A stretch of 41,761 bases of DNA from an uncultured Bacilli bacterium (GTDB lineage: Bacteria; Bacillota_I; Bacilli_A; RF39; UBA660), in contig CAKPEJ010000009.1 of assembly GCA_934149325.1 (NCBI GenBank), positions 1-41,761 of the forward strand, written 5' to 3'. The notes under the pieces are model-generated. The model was not told the DNA's origin and made no database searches. It saw only the letters and a program-made list of their open reading frames with translations. Positions 22,814 to 31,640 of the stretch are shown piece by piece. Numbering within the stretch: position 1 is the first letter of the stretch; each line of letters begins with the position of its first letter. Position numbers and translations under genes: made by a program.

Positions 22814-24691
22814 GTGAAACAATTTAAAGCAGAATCGAAGAGATTACTTGATTTGATGATTAATTCAATATATACAAATAAAGAAATATTTCTTAGAGAA
22901 TTAATATCTAATGCTAGTGATGCGGTTGACAAACTTTACTATAAGTCATTGACTGACAAAAGTATAAAAATAAACAAGAAAGATTTATGTATAAGATTAG
23001 AGTTAGATAAAGATAAAAGAACAATAAAAATAATTGATACTGGTATTGGTATGAATAAAGATGAGTTAGAAAATAACTTAGGAATGATCGCAAAATCAGG
23101 TTCGTTACAATTTAAAGAAGAAAATGAGAAGAAAAAAGATGTGAATATAATTGGTCAATTTGGAGTTGGATTTTATTCATCATTTATGGTAGCTGATAAA
23201 GTAGAAGTTATCTCAAAAAAATATGGTGAAGAAGATGCATATAAATGGTCATCAAAAGGTGTAGAAGGTTATACAATTTCAAAATGTGATAAGACTGATT
23301 TTGGTACTGAAATTACTTTAACATTAAAAGAAGATAGTGATGATTTTAATTATAGTGATTATCTTAATAGTTACATAATTTCTTCGTTAGTTAAGAAATA
23401 TTCTGATTATATAAGATATCCAATTAAAATGGTTGTACCTAGAAAGAAATTAAAAGAAGGTTCAAATGACGAATATGAAACTATAGAAAATGAAGAAGTT
23501 TTAAACAGTATGATTCCATTATGGAAAAAGGACAAGAAAAAAATAACTGATGAAGAATATAATTCTTTCTATCAAAGTAAATTTTATGATTATTCAAATC
23601 CATTAAAAGTAATTCATTCTTCAGTAGAAGGAATGTGTTCATATAAATCTTTGTTATTTATACCATCACATGCCCCATATGATTATTATTCAAAAGAATA
23701 TGAAAAAGGTTTATCACTTTATTCAAATGGAGTACTTATCATGGATAAGTGTGCTGATTTACTTCCTGACTATTTTAGTTTTGTAAAAGGTGTTGTTGAT
23801 AGTGAGGATTTATCATTAAATATTTCAAGAGAAATTTTACAACAAGATAAACAACTTAAATTAATTGAGAGTAATATAGAAAAGAAAATAAAATCAGAAC
23901 TTTTAGATATGCTTAAAAATGATAGAGATACATATGAAAAATTCTTTAAAGAATTTGGTATGCAACTAAAATTTGGTATTTATAATGATTACGGAATGCA
24001 TAAAGATGAACTTAAAGATTTATTATTATTTTATTCATCTAAATTAAAGAAATATGTAACTTTAAAAGAATATATAGATAATATAAAAGAATCTCAAGAG
24101 GATATATACTATGCTTGTGGTGAAACAATTTCTAAAATAGATATGTTACCTCAAGTAGAAAAATTAAAAGAAAAAGATTATGATGTATTATATTTAACAG
24201 AATATATTGATGAATTTACAGTAAAAACTTTAGGTGAATATGAGCATAAGCAATTTAAAAATATTTGTGAAGAAAATTTAGATTTAGATACACAAGAAGA
24301 AAAAGAAGAATTAAAAAAATTGAATGATGAAAATAAAGATATGTTATCTTTAATGAAAGAAACTTTAGGAAAAGAAGTTAGTGATGTAAGATTTACGCAT
24401 AGATTAAAAAATCATCCAGTATGTTTAGTTAGTGATGGTGATGTATCAATTGAGATGCAGAAAGTTATAAATGCTATGCCAACAGATGAAAATATAAATG
24501 CTAAAATCGTACTTGAAATAAATGATTCACATCCAATAAGTGAAAAATTAAAAGAATTATATAAAAGTAATAAAGAAGAATTTGAAAAATATACAAAAAT
24601 ATTATATTCACAAGGAAGATTAATTGAAGGCTTATCTATTGACAATCCAACAGAGATAAGTAATTTAGTTTGTGAATTATTATCAAAATAG
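22814..24691 (+). CDS. htpG: Hsp90-family molecular chaperone HtpG
   Basis: A 625-residue bacterial Hsp90, matching the usual length. The N-terminal ATPase has the Bergerat motifs: IFLRELISNASDAVDKL, IIDTGIGMNKDEL and IIGQFGVGFYSSFMVAD. The middle domain has the catalytic Arg loop (LSLNISREILQQD). The C-terminal dimerisation domain ends near the stop. The start is GTG at 22814, preceded by AGAAGG. It dimerises and remodels clients in the cytosol by ATP hydrolysis. CIRCE upstream puts it under HrcA. The hsp20 gene follows after about 50 bases with no terminator, so they probably share a transcript. Confidence 0.97.
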   Translation: MKQFKAESKRLLDLMINSIYTNKEIFLRELISNASDAVDKLYYKSLTDKSIKINKKDLCIRLELDKDKRTIKIIDTGIGMNKDELENNLGMIAKSGSLQFKEENEKKKDVNIIGQFGVGFYSSFMVADKVEVISKKYGEEDAYKWSSKGVEGYTISKCDKTDFGTEITLTLKEDSDDFNYSDYLNSYIISSLVKKYSDYIRYPIKMVVPRKKLKEGSNDEYETIENEEVLNSMIPLWKKDKKKITDEEYNSFYQSKFYDYSNPLKVIHSSVEGMCSYKSLLFIPSHAPYDYYSKEYEKGLSLYSNGVLIMDKCADLLPDYFSFVKGVVDSEDLSLNISREILQQDKQLKLIESNIEKKIKSELLDMLKNDRDTYEKFFKEFGMQLKFGIYNDYGMHKDELKDLLLFYSSKLKKYVTLKEYIDNIKESQEDIYYACGETISKIDMLPQVEKLKEKDYDVLYLTEYIDEFTVKTLGEYEHKQFKNICEENLDLDTQEEKEELKKLNDENKDMLSLMKETLGKEVSDVRFTHRLKNHPVCLVSDGDVSIEMQKVINAMPTDENINAKIVLEINDSHPISEKLKELYKSNKEEFEKYTKILYSQGRLIEGLSIDNPTEISNLVCELLSK

Positions 24692-24741
24692 ATTAAAAAA
24701 ATAAATAATGGTACATAATAAAAAAGAAAGGGATGATATAT

Positions 24742-25122
24742 ATGTTACCAAGTAGTAGAATATTTTTTGATAGTTTATTAGATGATGTTAAAATGAATGA
24801 TAAAATGAAATGTGATATTTATGAGAAAGATGGAGCTTACAATGTAGAAGCTTCAATTCCTGGATTTAATAAAGAGGATATAAGTATTGAATTTAATAAA
24901 GGAAATTTAACTATAACAGCAGAAAAAGAAGAGGAAGAAGAAGACGAAAGTAAAAAATATTTAAGAAGAGAAAGAAGTTTTTATGGAAAATATCAAAGAT
25001 CATTTTATTTAGGTGATGTTGATGAAGAAAATATAGAAGCTGAATTTAATAATGGTATATTAACAATTAAAGTACCTAAAAAAGCTGTTGAAGAAACTAA
25101 AAAAACTATTGAAATTAAATAA
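24742..25122 (+). CDS. Small heat shock protein, Hsp20/alpha-crystallin family
   Basis: A 126-residue holdase. The alpha-crystallin domain (about residues 24-118) contains CDIYEKDGAYNVEASIPGF, LTITAEKEEE and the closing signature FNNGILTIKVPK. The C-terminal TIEIK supplies an I-x-I motif for oligomer assembly. The ATG at 24742 fits the GAAAGGG site nine bases upstream; an ATG at 24733 directly touches it. It shares the CIRCE-controlled transcript with htpG and would capture unfolding proteins under heat stress. Confidence 0.92.
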   Translation: MLPSSRIFFDSLLDDVKMNDKMKCDIYEKDGAYNVEASIPGFNKEDISIEFNKGNLTITAEKEEEEEDESKKYLRRERSFYGKYQRSFYLGDVDEENIEAEFNNGILTIKVPKKAVEETKKTIEIK

Positions 25123-25136
25123 AGTTTACTAAAAAT

Positions 25137-25168
25137 GAATGTGCAATATTATGCATGTTCTTTTTTTT
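25137..25168 (+). terminator. Intrinsic terminator of the htpG-hsp20 operon
   Basis: GAATGTGCA pairs with TGCATGTTC (two G-U) around six bases, followed by eight T's. Confidence 0.8.
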
Positions 25169-25178
25169 ATTAAATAAT

Positions 25179-25207
25179 TTGCATTTTTATTTATTTTATG
25201 TTATTAT
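25179..25207 (+). promoter_or_regulatory. Probable promoter of the alarmone synthetase gene
   Basis: TTGCAT (25179-25184), a 17-base spacer and TATTAT (25202-25207). Confidence 0.55.
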
Positions 25208-25272
25208 TAGTGCTCACTGAATATTTTTTAGTAGTGAGTAGTAAAATCCTTATATAGGGTTTTTTAATTTTT
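25207..25272 (+). promoter_or_regulatory. Structured leader with a terminator-like hairpin before the alarmone synthetase
   Basis: Two hairpins lie between promoter and start codon. The first pairs TTAGTGCTCACTG with TAGTGAGTAGTAA-type sequence (25207-25244, one mismatch and wobbles). The second, AAAATCC-N7-GGGTTTT (about 25243-25262) followed by TTAATTTTTTT, looks like an intrinsic terminator. This arrangement is typical of transcription attenuation. No T-box or known riboswitch motif is recognised. Confidence 0.5.
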
Positions 25273-25291
25273 TTAAGGAAGGGGAAGTAGT

Positions 25292-25906
25292 ATGAGCAAT
25301 AATTTAAAAATAGATTTTTCTGAACTAATGCTTAAGTATGAATTTGCGCTAGAATCTTTAATGACTGATTTAAAAATACTAATAAGAGAATACGAATTTA
25401 ACAATAAATATAATCCTGTTGAACATTTAAAATCAAGATTAAAGACAGTTGACAGTGCTATTCAAAAGTTAGAAAGAAAAGGATATGAAGTTAATACATA
25501 TAATCTAATAAATCATGTTCATGATATGATTGGTGTAAGAATAGTATGTTCATTTATATCTGATGTTTATGATATAGTTAATATAATAAAAAATTCAAAA
25601 CAATTTAAGATAAAAGAAGAAAAAGATTATATCAGATCTCCTAAAAGTTCTGGATATACTAGTTATCATTTAATAGTACTAGTTCCTATTCATTTAAATA
25701 GCAGAATAGAATATGTAGAAGCAGAAATACAAATTAGAACTATTGCAATGGACTTTTGGGCAAGTTTAGATCATAAGATTCAATATAAATTTGAAGGTGC
25801 TATACCTGATGAAGTAAAAAAAGAAATGTATAATTCATCACAGGATATAAAAGCATTAGATTATAAAATGTATAAGATAAATGAGATAGTTAATAAATAT
25901 AAGTAA
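25292..25906 (+). CDS. relQ: Small alarmone synthetase (RelQ/YjbM-type GTP pyrophosphokinase)
   Basis: A 204-residue protein consisting only of the RelA/SpoT synthetase domain. It transfers pyrophosphate from ATP to GDP or GTP to make (p)ppGpp. Motifs in order: HLKSRLKTVDSAIQKLERKG, HDMIGVRIVCSFISDVYDI, YIRSPKSSGYTSYHLIV and EIQIRTIAMDFWASLDHKIQYK. No HD hydrolase, TGS or ACT domain is present, which separates it from long Rel proteins. GGAAGGGGAAG precedes the ATG. It sits behind a leader with a terminator-like hairpin, so transcription may be controlled by premature termination. RelQ is preferred over RelP on overall pattern only. Confidence 0.9.
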   Translation: MSNNLKIDFSELMLKYEFALESLMTDLKILIREYEFNNKYNPVEHLKSRLKTVDSAIQKLERKGYEVNTYNLINHVHDMIGVRIVCSFISDVYDIVNIIKNSKQFKIKEEKDYIRSPKSSGYTSYHLIVLVPIHLNSRIEYVEAEIQIRTIAMDFWASLDHKIQYKFEGAIPDEVKKEMYNSSQDIKALDYKMYKINEIVNKYK

Positions 25907-25972
25907 TTTTATTTATATTTTAGAATATAATATATTGACATATGAAAAAATGTTAACATTTTTAGACAAATG

Positions 25973-26024
25973 TTGACTTTTTTTTGAAAATGAGTATACT
26001 TATATACCAGTTGGGTATACCAGT
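25973..26024 (+). promoter_or_regulatory. Promoter and operator of the TetR-family gene
   Basis: TTGACT (25973-25978), 16 bases, TATACT (25995-26000), then the perfect inverted repeat TATACC-AGTTG-GGTATA (26003-26019). TATACCAGT also recurs as a direct repeat 13 bases apart (26003 and 26016). The site covers the transcription start and is well placed for autorepression. Confidence 0.75.
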
Positions 26025-26042
26025 GCTGTAAGAGGTGATATT

Positions 26043-26603
26043 ATGGACAAAAAAGAACAAATAATTAATTCAGCAAGAGAGTTATTTAAAAAATTTGGAT
26101 ATAAGAAAGTAAGTATGGATGAAATTGCAAATGCGTCAGGTGTTACTAAAAAAACAGTTTATAGTTATTTTAAAGATAAAGATGAACTATTTGCTTACTT
26201 TGTTAAAGAAGAATTATTAAATATGAAAAATATAATTGATAAACAGGAAAAAAAGGGAAAGACAACATTTGAAACATTTCATAATGTTATTTATGAACTT
26301 ATAAAATATAAAAAAGAAAGTGAGTTTTTAAATTTAATTGCAAATGAAGCAGAAAATCTAAAAACAAAATCAGCAATATATTTTACAAAAAAGGTTGATG
26401 AATCAATTATAGAATACATTAAAGAAAAATTAATTTCAAAGATTGAAAGTAAAGAAATAAAAGAATGTGATGTTGATTTGTGTTCATATATTATCTATAC
26501 AGTTTATATGTCAATTATGTTCAAGTATTCAAGTGATTCCTTAAATGAAAAGGAAATATCAGATACACTTATGAAAATACTTAAAGATGGTTTATTCAAT
26601 TAG
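26043..26603 (+). CDS. TetR/AcrR-family transcriptional regulator
   Basis: A 186-residue TetR-type repressor. The N-terminal HTH is canonical (IINSARELFKKFGYKKVSMDEIANASGVTKKTVYSYFKDKDELF, residues about 6-50). The rest is a helical ligand-binding and dimerisation domain without recognisable specificity. AGAGGTGAT precedes the ATG. It lies 15 bases before the YhgE/Pip gene and must be co-transcribed with it. The operator overlapping its promoter suggests it represses both until a ligand, perhaps a membrane-active compound, is present. Confidence 0.93.
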   Translation: MDKKEQIINSARELFKKFGYKKVSMDEIANASGVTKKTVYSYFKDKDELFAYFVKEELLNMKNIIDKQEKKGKTTFETFHNVIYELIKYKKESEFLNLIANEAENLKTKSAIYFTKKVDESIIEYIKEKLISKIESKEIKECDVDLCSYIIYTVYMSIMFKYSSDSLNEKEISDTLMKILKDGLFN

Positions 26604-26618
26604 GGGGAGAAGAAGAAA

Positions 26619-28478
26619 ATGAATGAAAAATTAAAAGAAAAATTTAAATATGTAGTATTTGCGGTTGTTTTACTTATTCCTTTTATGTATAGTTTTTTCT
26701 ATTTAAAATCATATTGGGATCCATATGGAAATCTTTCAGATTTAGGAGTTGCAATTGTAAATAATGATAACAAAGAAGATAACAGTTTATCAGAAAAGTT
26801 TGTTAATTCATTGAAGGATTCAGATAGTTGTAAATTTGAAGTAGTAAATTCATCTAAAGCAAATGATGGATTAACTAATGGAGATTATTATGCAATTATT
26901 ACTATTCCAGAAAATTTTACTGAAAATATTAATAACGCAGGAGAAAAAAATAGGAGTGTAACAACAATTACTTATGCTCCAAATCAAAAATCTAATTATT
27001 TAGCATCACAAATAATTAGTAGAGTAGTATTAGAGGCTGAAAAAGGCTTAGAGGGAGAAATATCAAGTGCTGTTGTAGGTAGTTTAGTAGATAACTTAAA
27101 CGAAGTTCCTAAAAGCTTACAAACAATTGTTGATGCAACTGATAAGTTACAAGAAGGATCTGATAATTTAAAATCAGGTTTAGGTCAAATTAATGAAGGA
27201 ACTAAAACATTATCAAGTAAATATACTGAATTAGATCAAGGTATTGATTCTGTTAAAAATGGTGCAAGTTCACTTAATGATGGTGTTAATGATTTAAAAA
27301 ATGGTTCTAGTAAAATTACATCAGGATTAAGCGATTTAAATAATGGTGTAAATAGTTATACAACGAATACAACTAATTTAGTTAAATTATTAAATTATTG
27401 TGAAGTTGCGCATAATGCTGATGGATCACTTAATTTAAATACTCAACGTAATCAGTATATTAAAAGTGTTTATAATGTTGATTGCAATAATATAAGTTTA
27501 CTTATGAATGGTTTATCAAATCAAGCTACTGTTTCAAAATTAAATGGTGGAGCATCTACTCTTTTAAATGGTTCAAAGAGTTTAGATGAAGGTATATCTA
27601 AATTACAAAATGGAACAAGTACTTTACAAAGTGGTTTAGATAAAGTAAGTTCTGGATCTAAAAATGTAAAAGATAGTTTAACAACATTAAGTAATGGTAC
27701 ATCAAATGCATATGATGGTAGTGTTAAATTAAGCGATGGTTTAAGTACATTTAAAGGTGAAATTGTTAAATCAAAAACAGAAACAGAAGAAAAATTATCA
27801 AAACTTGATGGATTAGATACTTATGTTAAAGATTCTGTTAAAATAGATGAAAAACCTAAGGGTGAAGTAAAACAATATGGAGTATCATTTACACCTTTAT
27901 TCTTATCAATTGGTTTATGGGTTGGTGCATTAATGTGTTATGTTATATTCTATTATGATCAAGAACATAGATTTAAATTATTAGATAAAGAAAATAGAGG
28001 AATTAAACAAAATTTCGCATATATATTAATCGCAAGTATATTTGCTTTAGTAACATCATTCCTCATAAAAATATTATTAGGATTTAGTGTTACATCAAGT
28101 GTTACATATTATTTATCAAGTATATTAATATCAGTAACATTTATGTCAATAATTCAACTTTTAATAAGATTATTCTCAGATGTTGGTAAATTCTTATCAC
28201 TTGTAGTATTAGTTTTACAATTAGCGGCAAGTGGAGGAACATTCCCAGTTGAAACAATAACTTATGGATTTAGATGGTTAAACCCACTTCTTCCAATGAC
28301 TTATAGTATTAAACTTATAAAAGAAGCTTTAATAAGTACTGATAATGGATTTATATTTAATAATGCAATTGTATTAATATTATTTGCTGTAATATCATTC
28401 TTAATTACTTGTACATATGATTATATAAAAGGAAAAAATAAAGGTAAAGAAGAAAATAAAAAAGTAAACAAAAAATAA
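26619..28478 (+). CDS. YhgE/Pip family membrane protein
   Basis: A 619-residue protein of the YhgE/Pip family, related to ABC-2 type permeases and to phage infection protein. One N-terminal helix (about 11-30) is followed by a long extracytoplasmic region. Residues about 185-385 are rich in regularly spaced L-x-x-G (LQEGSDNLKSGLGQINEGT, LNDGVNDLKNGSSKITSG), a helical repeat typical of the family. Five or six C-terminal helices (about 425-605) complete it. No ATPase gene is adjacent. Co-transcribed with a TetR regulator, which suggests inducible export or envelope defence. The substrate cannot be read from sequence. GGGGGAGAAG precedes the ATG. Confidence 0.88.
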   Translation: MNEKLKEKFKYVVFAVVLLIPFMYSFFYLKSYWDPYGNLSDLGVAIVNNDNKEDNSLSEKFVNSLKDSDSCKFEVVNSSKANDGLTNGDYYAIITIPENFTENINNAGEKNRSVTTITYAPNQKSNYLASQIISRVVLEAEKGLEGEISSAVVGSLVDNLNEVPKSLQTIVDATDKLQEGSDNLKSGLGQINEGTKTLSSKYTELDQGIDSVKNGASSLNDGVNDLKNGSSKITSGLSDLNNGVNSYTTNTTNLVKLLNYCEVAHNADGSLNLNTQRNQYIKSVYNVDCNNISLLMNGLSNQATVSKLNGGASTLLNGSKSLDEGISKLQNGTSTLQSGLDKVSSGSKNVKDSLTTLSNGTSNAYDGSVKLSDGLSTFKGEIVKSKTETEEKLSKLDGLDTYVKDSVKIDEKPKGEVKQYGVSFTPLFLSIGLWVGALMCYVIFYYDQEHRFKLLDKENRGIKQNFAYILIASIFALVTSFLIKILLGFSVTSSVTYYLSSILISVTFMSIIQLLIRLFSDVGKFLSLVVLVLQLAASGGTFPVETITYGFRWLNPLLPMTYSIKLIKEALISTDNGFIFNNAIVLILFAVISFLITCTYDYIKGKNKGKEENKKVNKK

Positions 28479-28497
28479 CTCATTGAGTTATTTTTTT
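28472..28497. terminator. Bidirectional intrinsic terminator
   Basis: AATAACTC pairs with GAGTTATT around ATT, with A and T tracts on either side. It contains the stop codons of both convergent genes. Confidence 0.88.
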
Positions 28498-28842
28498 GTA
28501 TACTTCTTCAACACTTATTCCATTATTTTCTTTATAATATGGTTTTAAATGCATATGATAATGTTTTACATCTTGAACATCACCATTATTTTGAATAATG
28601 CTCATTCCATCAATACCTAATTTTTCTTTTAATAGGTTATGCATTTTTTTTGCTATTTCATTAATATGAGTTAAAGTATCCATATCAATATCATCTAAAT
28701 TTTCATAGTGTTTTTTAGGTATTATAAGCATATGCCCTGGACTCATTGGTTCAATATCTAAAAATACCTTTACTATTTCATCTTCATATATTGTATATGA
28801 AGGAATTTCATTATTTATTATTTTACAAAAAATACAATCCAA
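28480..28842 (-). CDS. HIT-family nucleotide-binding protein
   Basis: A 120-residue histidine-triad protein, a purine nucleoside phosphoramidase or nucleotide hydrolase of the HinT type. It starts with the standard DCIFCKIINNEIPS and ends with the triad HYHMHLKP. I place the start at the TTG at 28840-28842: AAGGAG stands nine bases upstream and the family usually begins directly before DCIFC. An ATG at 28851 touches the ribosome site, too close for use. The stop is TGA. Cytosolic; no operon partner. Confidence 0.92.
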   Translation of the reverse strand: MDCIFCKIINNEIPSYTIYEDEIVKVFLDIEPMSPGHMLIIPKKHYENLDDIDMDTLTHINEIAKKMHNLLKEKLGIDGMSIIQNNGDVQDVKHYHMHLKPYYKENNGISVEEVYKKITQ

Positions 28843-28931
28843 TTTAATCATCTCCTTATGATAATTTTAACAAAAAATGAGAGAAAAATACATAGTTTTG
28901 TGGTAAAATAAATATGTTTGAGGTGATGATA

Positions 28932-29705
28932 ATGCTTAAAATAGATAATTTAAAGGTTAATATTGATGAAAAAGAAATATTAAAAGATTTTAATTTAGAA
29001 ATAAATGATGGTGAAGTACATGTAATTATGGGACCAAATGGAACAGGCAAAAGTACTTTATCTAGAGTTATTATGAGAGATGAAAAATATACTGTGGAAA
29101 AAGGCAAAATAAAATTTTATGGAGAAGATATTATTAACTTATCCACAGATGAAGTTGCTAGAAAAGGTATTTTTATGGCAATGCAACTACCACCTGAAAT
29201 AGATGGTGTTAGTAATACTGATTTTTTAAGAACTGCTTTAGATTCTAGAAATGAAAAAGTATCATTATATAAATTCATTAAAAAAGTAGAAAAATCATCT
29301 AATGAATTAAATATGAGAGAAGATATGATTCATAGAAATATAAATAAAGGTTTTTCTGGTGGAGAAAAAAAGAAAAATGAAATACTTCAAATGAAAATAT
29401 TAGAACCAAAACTTATAATATTAGATGAAATAGATTCTGGACTTGATGTTGATAGCTTGAAGATTGTAGGAGAAAATGTTAGTAGTTATTTAAATGAACA
29501 TAAAGATTCTTCTGTTTTAATGATTACTCATTATCCTAGATTACTTGAATATATTAAACCTGATTATGTTCATATAATGGTTGATGGTAAAATTGTTAAA
29601 ACAGGTGATTATAATTTAGCTGTTGAGATAGAAAATGATGGTTATGAAAAATACAAACAATCTAATTTAGAAAATTCTGGTGCAGGTATATTAAGTGAAA
29701 AATAA
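28932..29705 (+). CDS. sufC: Fe-S cluster assembly ATPase SufC
   Basis: A 257-residue ABC-type ATPase of the SUF system, which drives Fe-S cluster assembly on the SufBCD scaffold in the cytosol. Walker A is G34PNGTGKST42, the signature is GFSGGEKKKNE near residue 140, and Walker B with D-loop is LIILDEIDSGLDVDSL. The switch His lies in MITHYPRLL. The start at 28932 follows GAGGTGATGATA; the in-frame ATG at 28914 lies before that site. First gene of sufCDSUB; overlaps sufD by up to 11 bases. Confidence 0.96.
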   Translation: MLKIDNLKVNIDEKEILKDFNLEINDGEVHVIMGPNGTGKSTLSRVIMRDEKYTVEKGKIKFYGEDIINLSTDEVARKGIFMAMQLPPEIDGVSNTDFLRTALDSRNEKVSLYKFIKKVEKSSNELNMREDMIHRNINKGFSGGEKKKNEILQMKILEPKLIILDEIDSGLDVDSLKIVGENVSSYLNEHKDSSVLMITHYPRLLEYIKPDYVHIMVDGKIVKTGDYNLAVEIENDGYEKYKQSNLENSGAGILSEK

Positions 29706-30432
29706 AGAAATGAATAATATAGTAATAGATGAAGATAAAGATGAATTATCATTAAAATTAAAAGAAAATATAGAATATAGATTAGATTGTAAGGGTAAAA
29801 AAATAGTTAACGTAAATGTTTTAGAAAATTCAAGTGTATCTTTAACTGAAATAAATGATTCAAAAAATGTTAGTAGAACTTATAATTATTATGTATATGA
29901 TAATAGTAATTTAGTAATAAATAGATTCTATGATTTAGAAAATGTAAGAGAAAAAATAAATATATATTTAAATGGATATGGCTCAAATGTAGTGTTAAAT
30001 CTAAGTGCAATAAGTAAAGGGACCCATAGTTATATAGTTAATGTATACCATAATAATAAAAATACAACTAGTAATACTAATATTCATGGAGTTACTTTTT
30101 CTAGTAATAAAATAGATATAGAAAATAATGGATATATTAAAAAAGGATGTAGTTTAAGTACACTTAATCAAGATAATAAAATAATCGCATTAGATAAAAA
30201 TAATTCAGTAATAAAACCTAATTTATTTATAGATGAATATGATGTGGAAGCTTCTCATGGGGCATATATAGGTAAATTTACGGATGAAGATTTATTTTAT
30301 TTAAAATCTAGAGGATTAAACGAAAAAGATAGCTATAATTTGTTAATTAAAGGATTTTTATTAAATGAGTTTAATATAAATGATGAAGAAAAAGAAGAGG
30401 TTAAAAATATAATAAGTAAGTATTGGAGGTGA
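29695..30432 (+). CDS. sufD: Fe-S cluster assembly protein SufD (short form)
   Basis: A 245-residue member of the SufB/SufD family, far shorter than typical SufD of over 400 residues. What remains is the beta-helix core (VLENSSVSLTEIN, VVLNLSAISKGTHSYIVNVYHNN) and the C-terminal helical segment with the conserved EASHGAYIGKFTDEDLFYLKSRGL, the region that contacts SufC and SufB. The start is uncertain: GTG at 29695 overlaps sufC, and an ATG at 29710 is the alternative. Its place between sufC and sufS fits sufD. With SufB and SufC it would form the scaffold complex. Confidence 0.85.
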   Translation: MKNKEMNNIVIDEDKDELSLKLKENIEYRLDCKGKKIVNVNVLENSSVSLTEINDSKNVSRTYNYYVYDNSNLVINRFYDLENVREKINIYLNGYGSNVVLNLSAISKGTHSYIVNVYHNNKNTTSNTNIHGVTFSSNKIDIENNGYIKKGCSLSTLNQDNKIIALDKNNSVIKPNLFIDEYDVEASHGAYIGKFTDEDLFYLKSRGLNEKDSYNLLIKGFLLNEFNINDEEKEEVKNIISKYWR

Positions 30433-30436
30433 AAAA

Positions 30437-31639
30437 ATGAATTTTAAAGAAGATTTTCCAATGTTAAATAAGGGTATTATATATTTTGATAATGGTGCGA
30501 CAACTTTAAAGCCAAAGTGTGTGATTGAAAAAATGGATGATTATTACTATAATTATTGTTCAAATGCTCATAGAGGTGATTATTCTATAAGTATAAAAGC
30601 TAGTAATGAATATGAAGATGTAAGAGAAAAGGTAAGAAAATTTATAAATGCTAAAAAAATGGAAGAAATTATTTTTACAAGTGGTTCTACAGAATCATTA
30701 AATGAAATAATATATGGTTATTTTCGTAATCATTTAACAAAAGATGATGAAGTACTAGTTACTAAAAGTGAACATGCATCTTTAATTTTACCATGGTATG
30801 ATTTATCAAATGAAATAGGAATAAATGTAAATTATATCCCTCTTAATAGTGATCATACTTTAACAATTGATAATGTAATAAATAGTATAACTGATAAAAC
30901 AAAAGTAATTTCTATTTCACATGTTTCAAATGTTATTGGAGATATAAGACCAATAGATGAAATAATAAAAGAGGCACATAAAAGAGGAATTTTAGTTGTA
31001 TTAGATGCATCACAAAGTATAGGTCATATAAATGTTGATGTTACAAACTCTGATATTGATTTTATGGCTTTTTCAGCACATAAAATGCTTGGACCAACTG
31101 GTGTTGGAGTTTTATATGCAAAATATGATTTATTAAAAGAAATTAAACCTTTAAAATTAGGTGGTGGTATGAATATTACTTTCTTATCACCAAAAGAAAT
31201 TGAATATAAAGAATTACCATATCTTTTAGAAGCAGGAACTCAAAATATTGCTGGTGTTATAGGATTAGGTGCGGCAATAGATTATATTAATAAGATAGGA
31301 CTAGATAATATAGAAGAGACAATATTAGAATTAAGAAATTATATGGTAGAAAAAATGAAAAAGTTAAAGAATGTAAAAATATATAATGAAGATATAGAAG
31401 GATCAACAGTTGTATTTAATGTTAATAATGTATTCGCACAAGATACAGCAATATATCTTGATAAACATAATATATGTGTTAGAAGTGGAAGTCATTGTGC
31501 TAAAAAATTAGAAGATGAAATAGGTATTAAAAATACTTGTAGAATTAGTTTATATTTTTATAATACAAAAGAAGAAATAGATAAATTAGTAGATGTATTA
31601 AATAATGATAAAATATTAGAAGAAAGTCTTGGTGTATAA
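30437..31639 (+). CDS. sufS: Cysteine desulfurase SufS
   Basis: A 400-residue group II cysteine desulfurase. With PLP it takes sulfur from cysteine as a persulfide and passes it to SufU. The PLP Lys is K216 in FSAHKMLGPTG, with the upstream Asp in VLDASQSIGHI. The catalytic Cys is C354 in RSGSHCAKK, in the short loop typical of SufS. The N-terminal YFDNGATTLKPK is standard. GGAGGTGAAAA precedes the ATG, four bases after sufD. Confidence 0.96.
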   Translation: MNFKEDFPMLNKGIIYFDNGATTLKPKCVIEKMDDYYYNYCSNAHRGDYSISIKASNEYEDVREKVRKFINAKKMEEIIFTSGSTESLNEIIYGYFRNHLTKDDEVLVTKSEHASLILPWYDLSNEIGINVNYIPLNSDHTLTIDNVINSITDKTKVISISHVSNVIGDIRPIDEIIKEAHKRGILVVLDASQSIGHINVDVTNSDIDFMAFSAHKMLGPTGVGVLYAKYDLLKEIKPLKLGGGMNITFLSPKEIEYKELPYLLEAGTQNIAGVIGLGAAIDYINKIGLDNIEETILELRNYMVEKMKKLKNVKIYNEDIEGSTVVFNVNNVFAQDTAIYLDKHNICVRSGSHCAKKLEDEIGIKNTCRISLYFYNTKEEIDKLVDVLNNDKILEESLGV

Positions 31640-31640
31640 A

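Noticed and set aside
25207..25244. Second CIRCE element
   Set aside because: Contains AGTGCTCACT and TAGTGAGT, but the arm order and spacing do not match TTAGCACTC-N9-GAGTGCTAA.
25207..25272. T-box or known riboswitch before the alarmone synthetase
   Set aside because: No T-box AGGGTGGNACCGCG or recognisable aptamer core; only hairpins can be supported.
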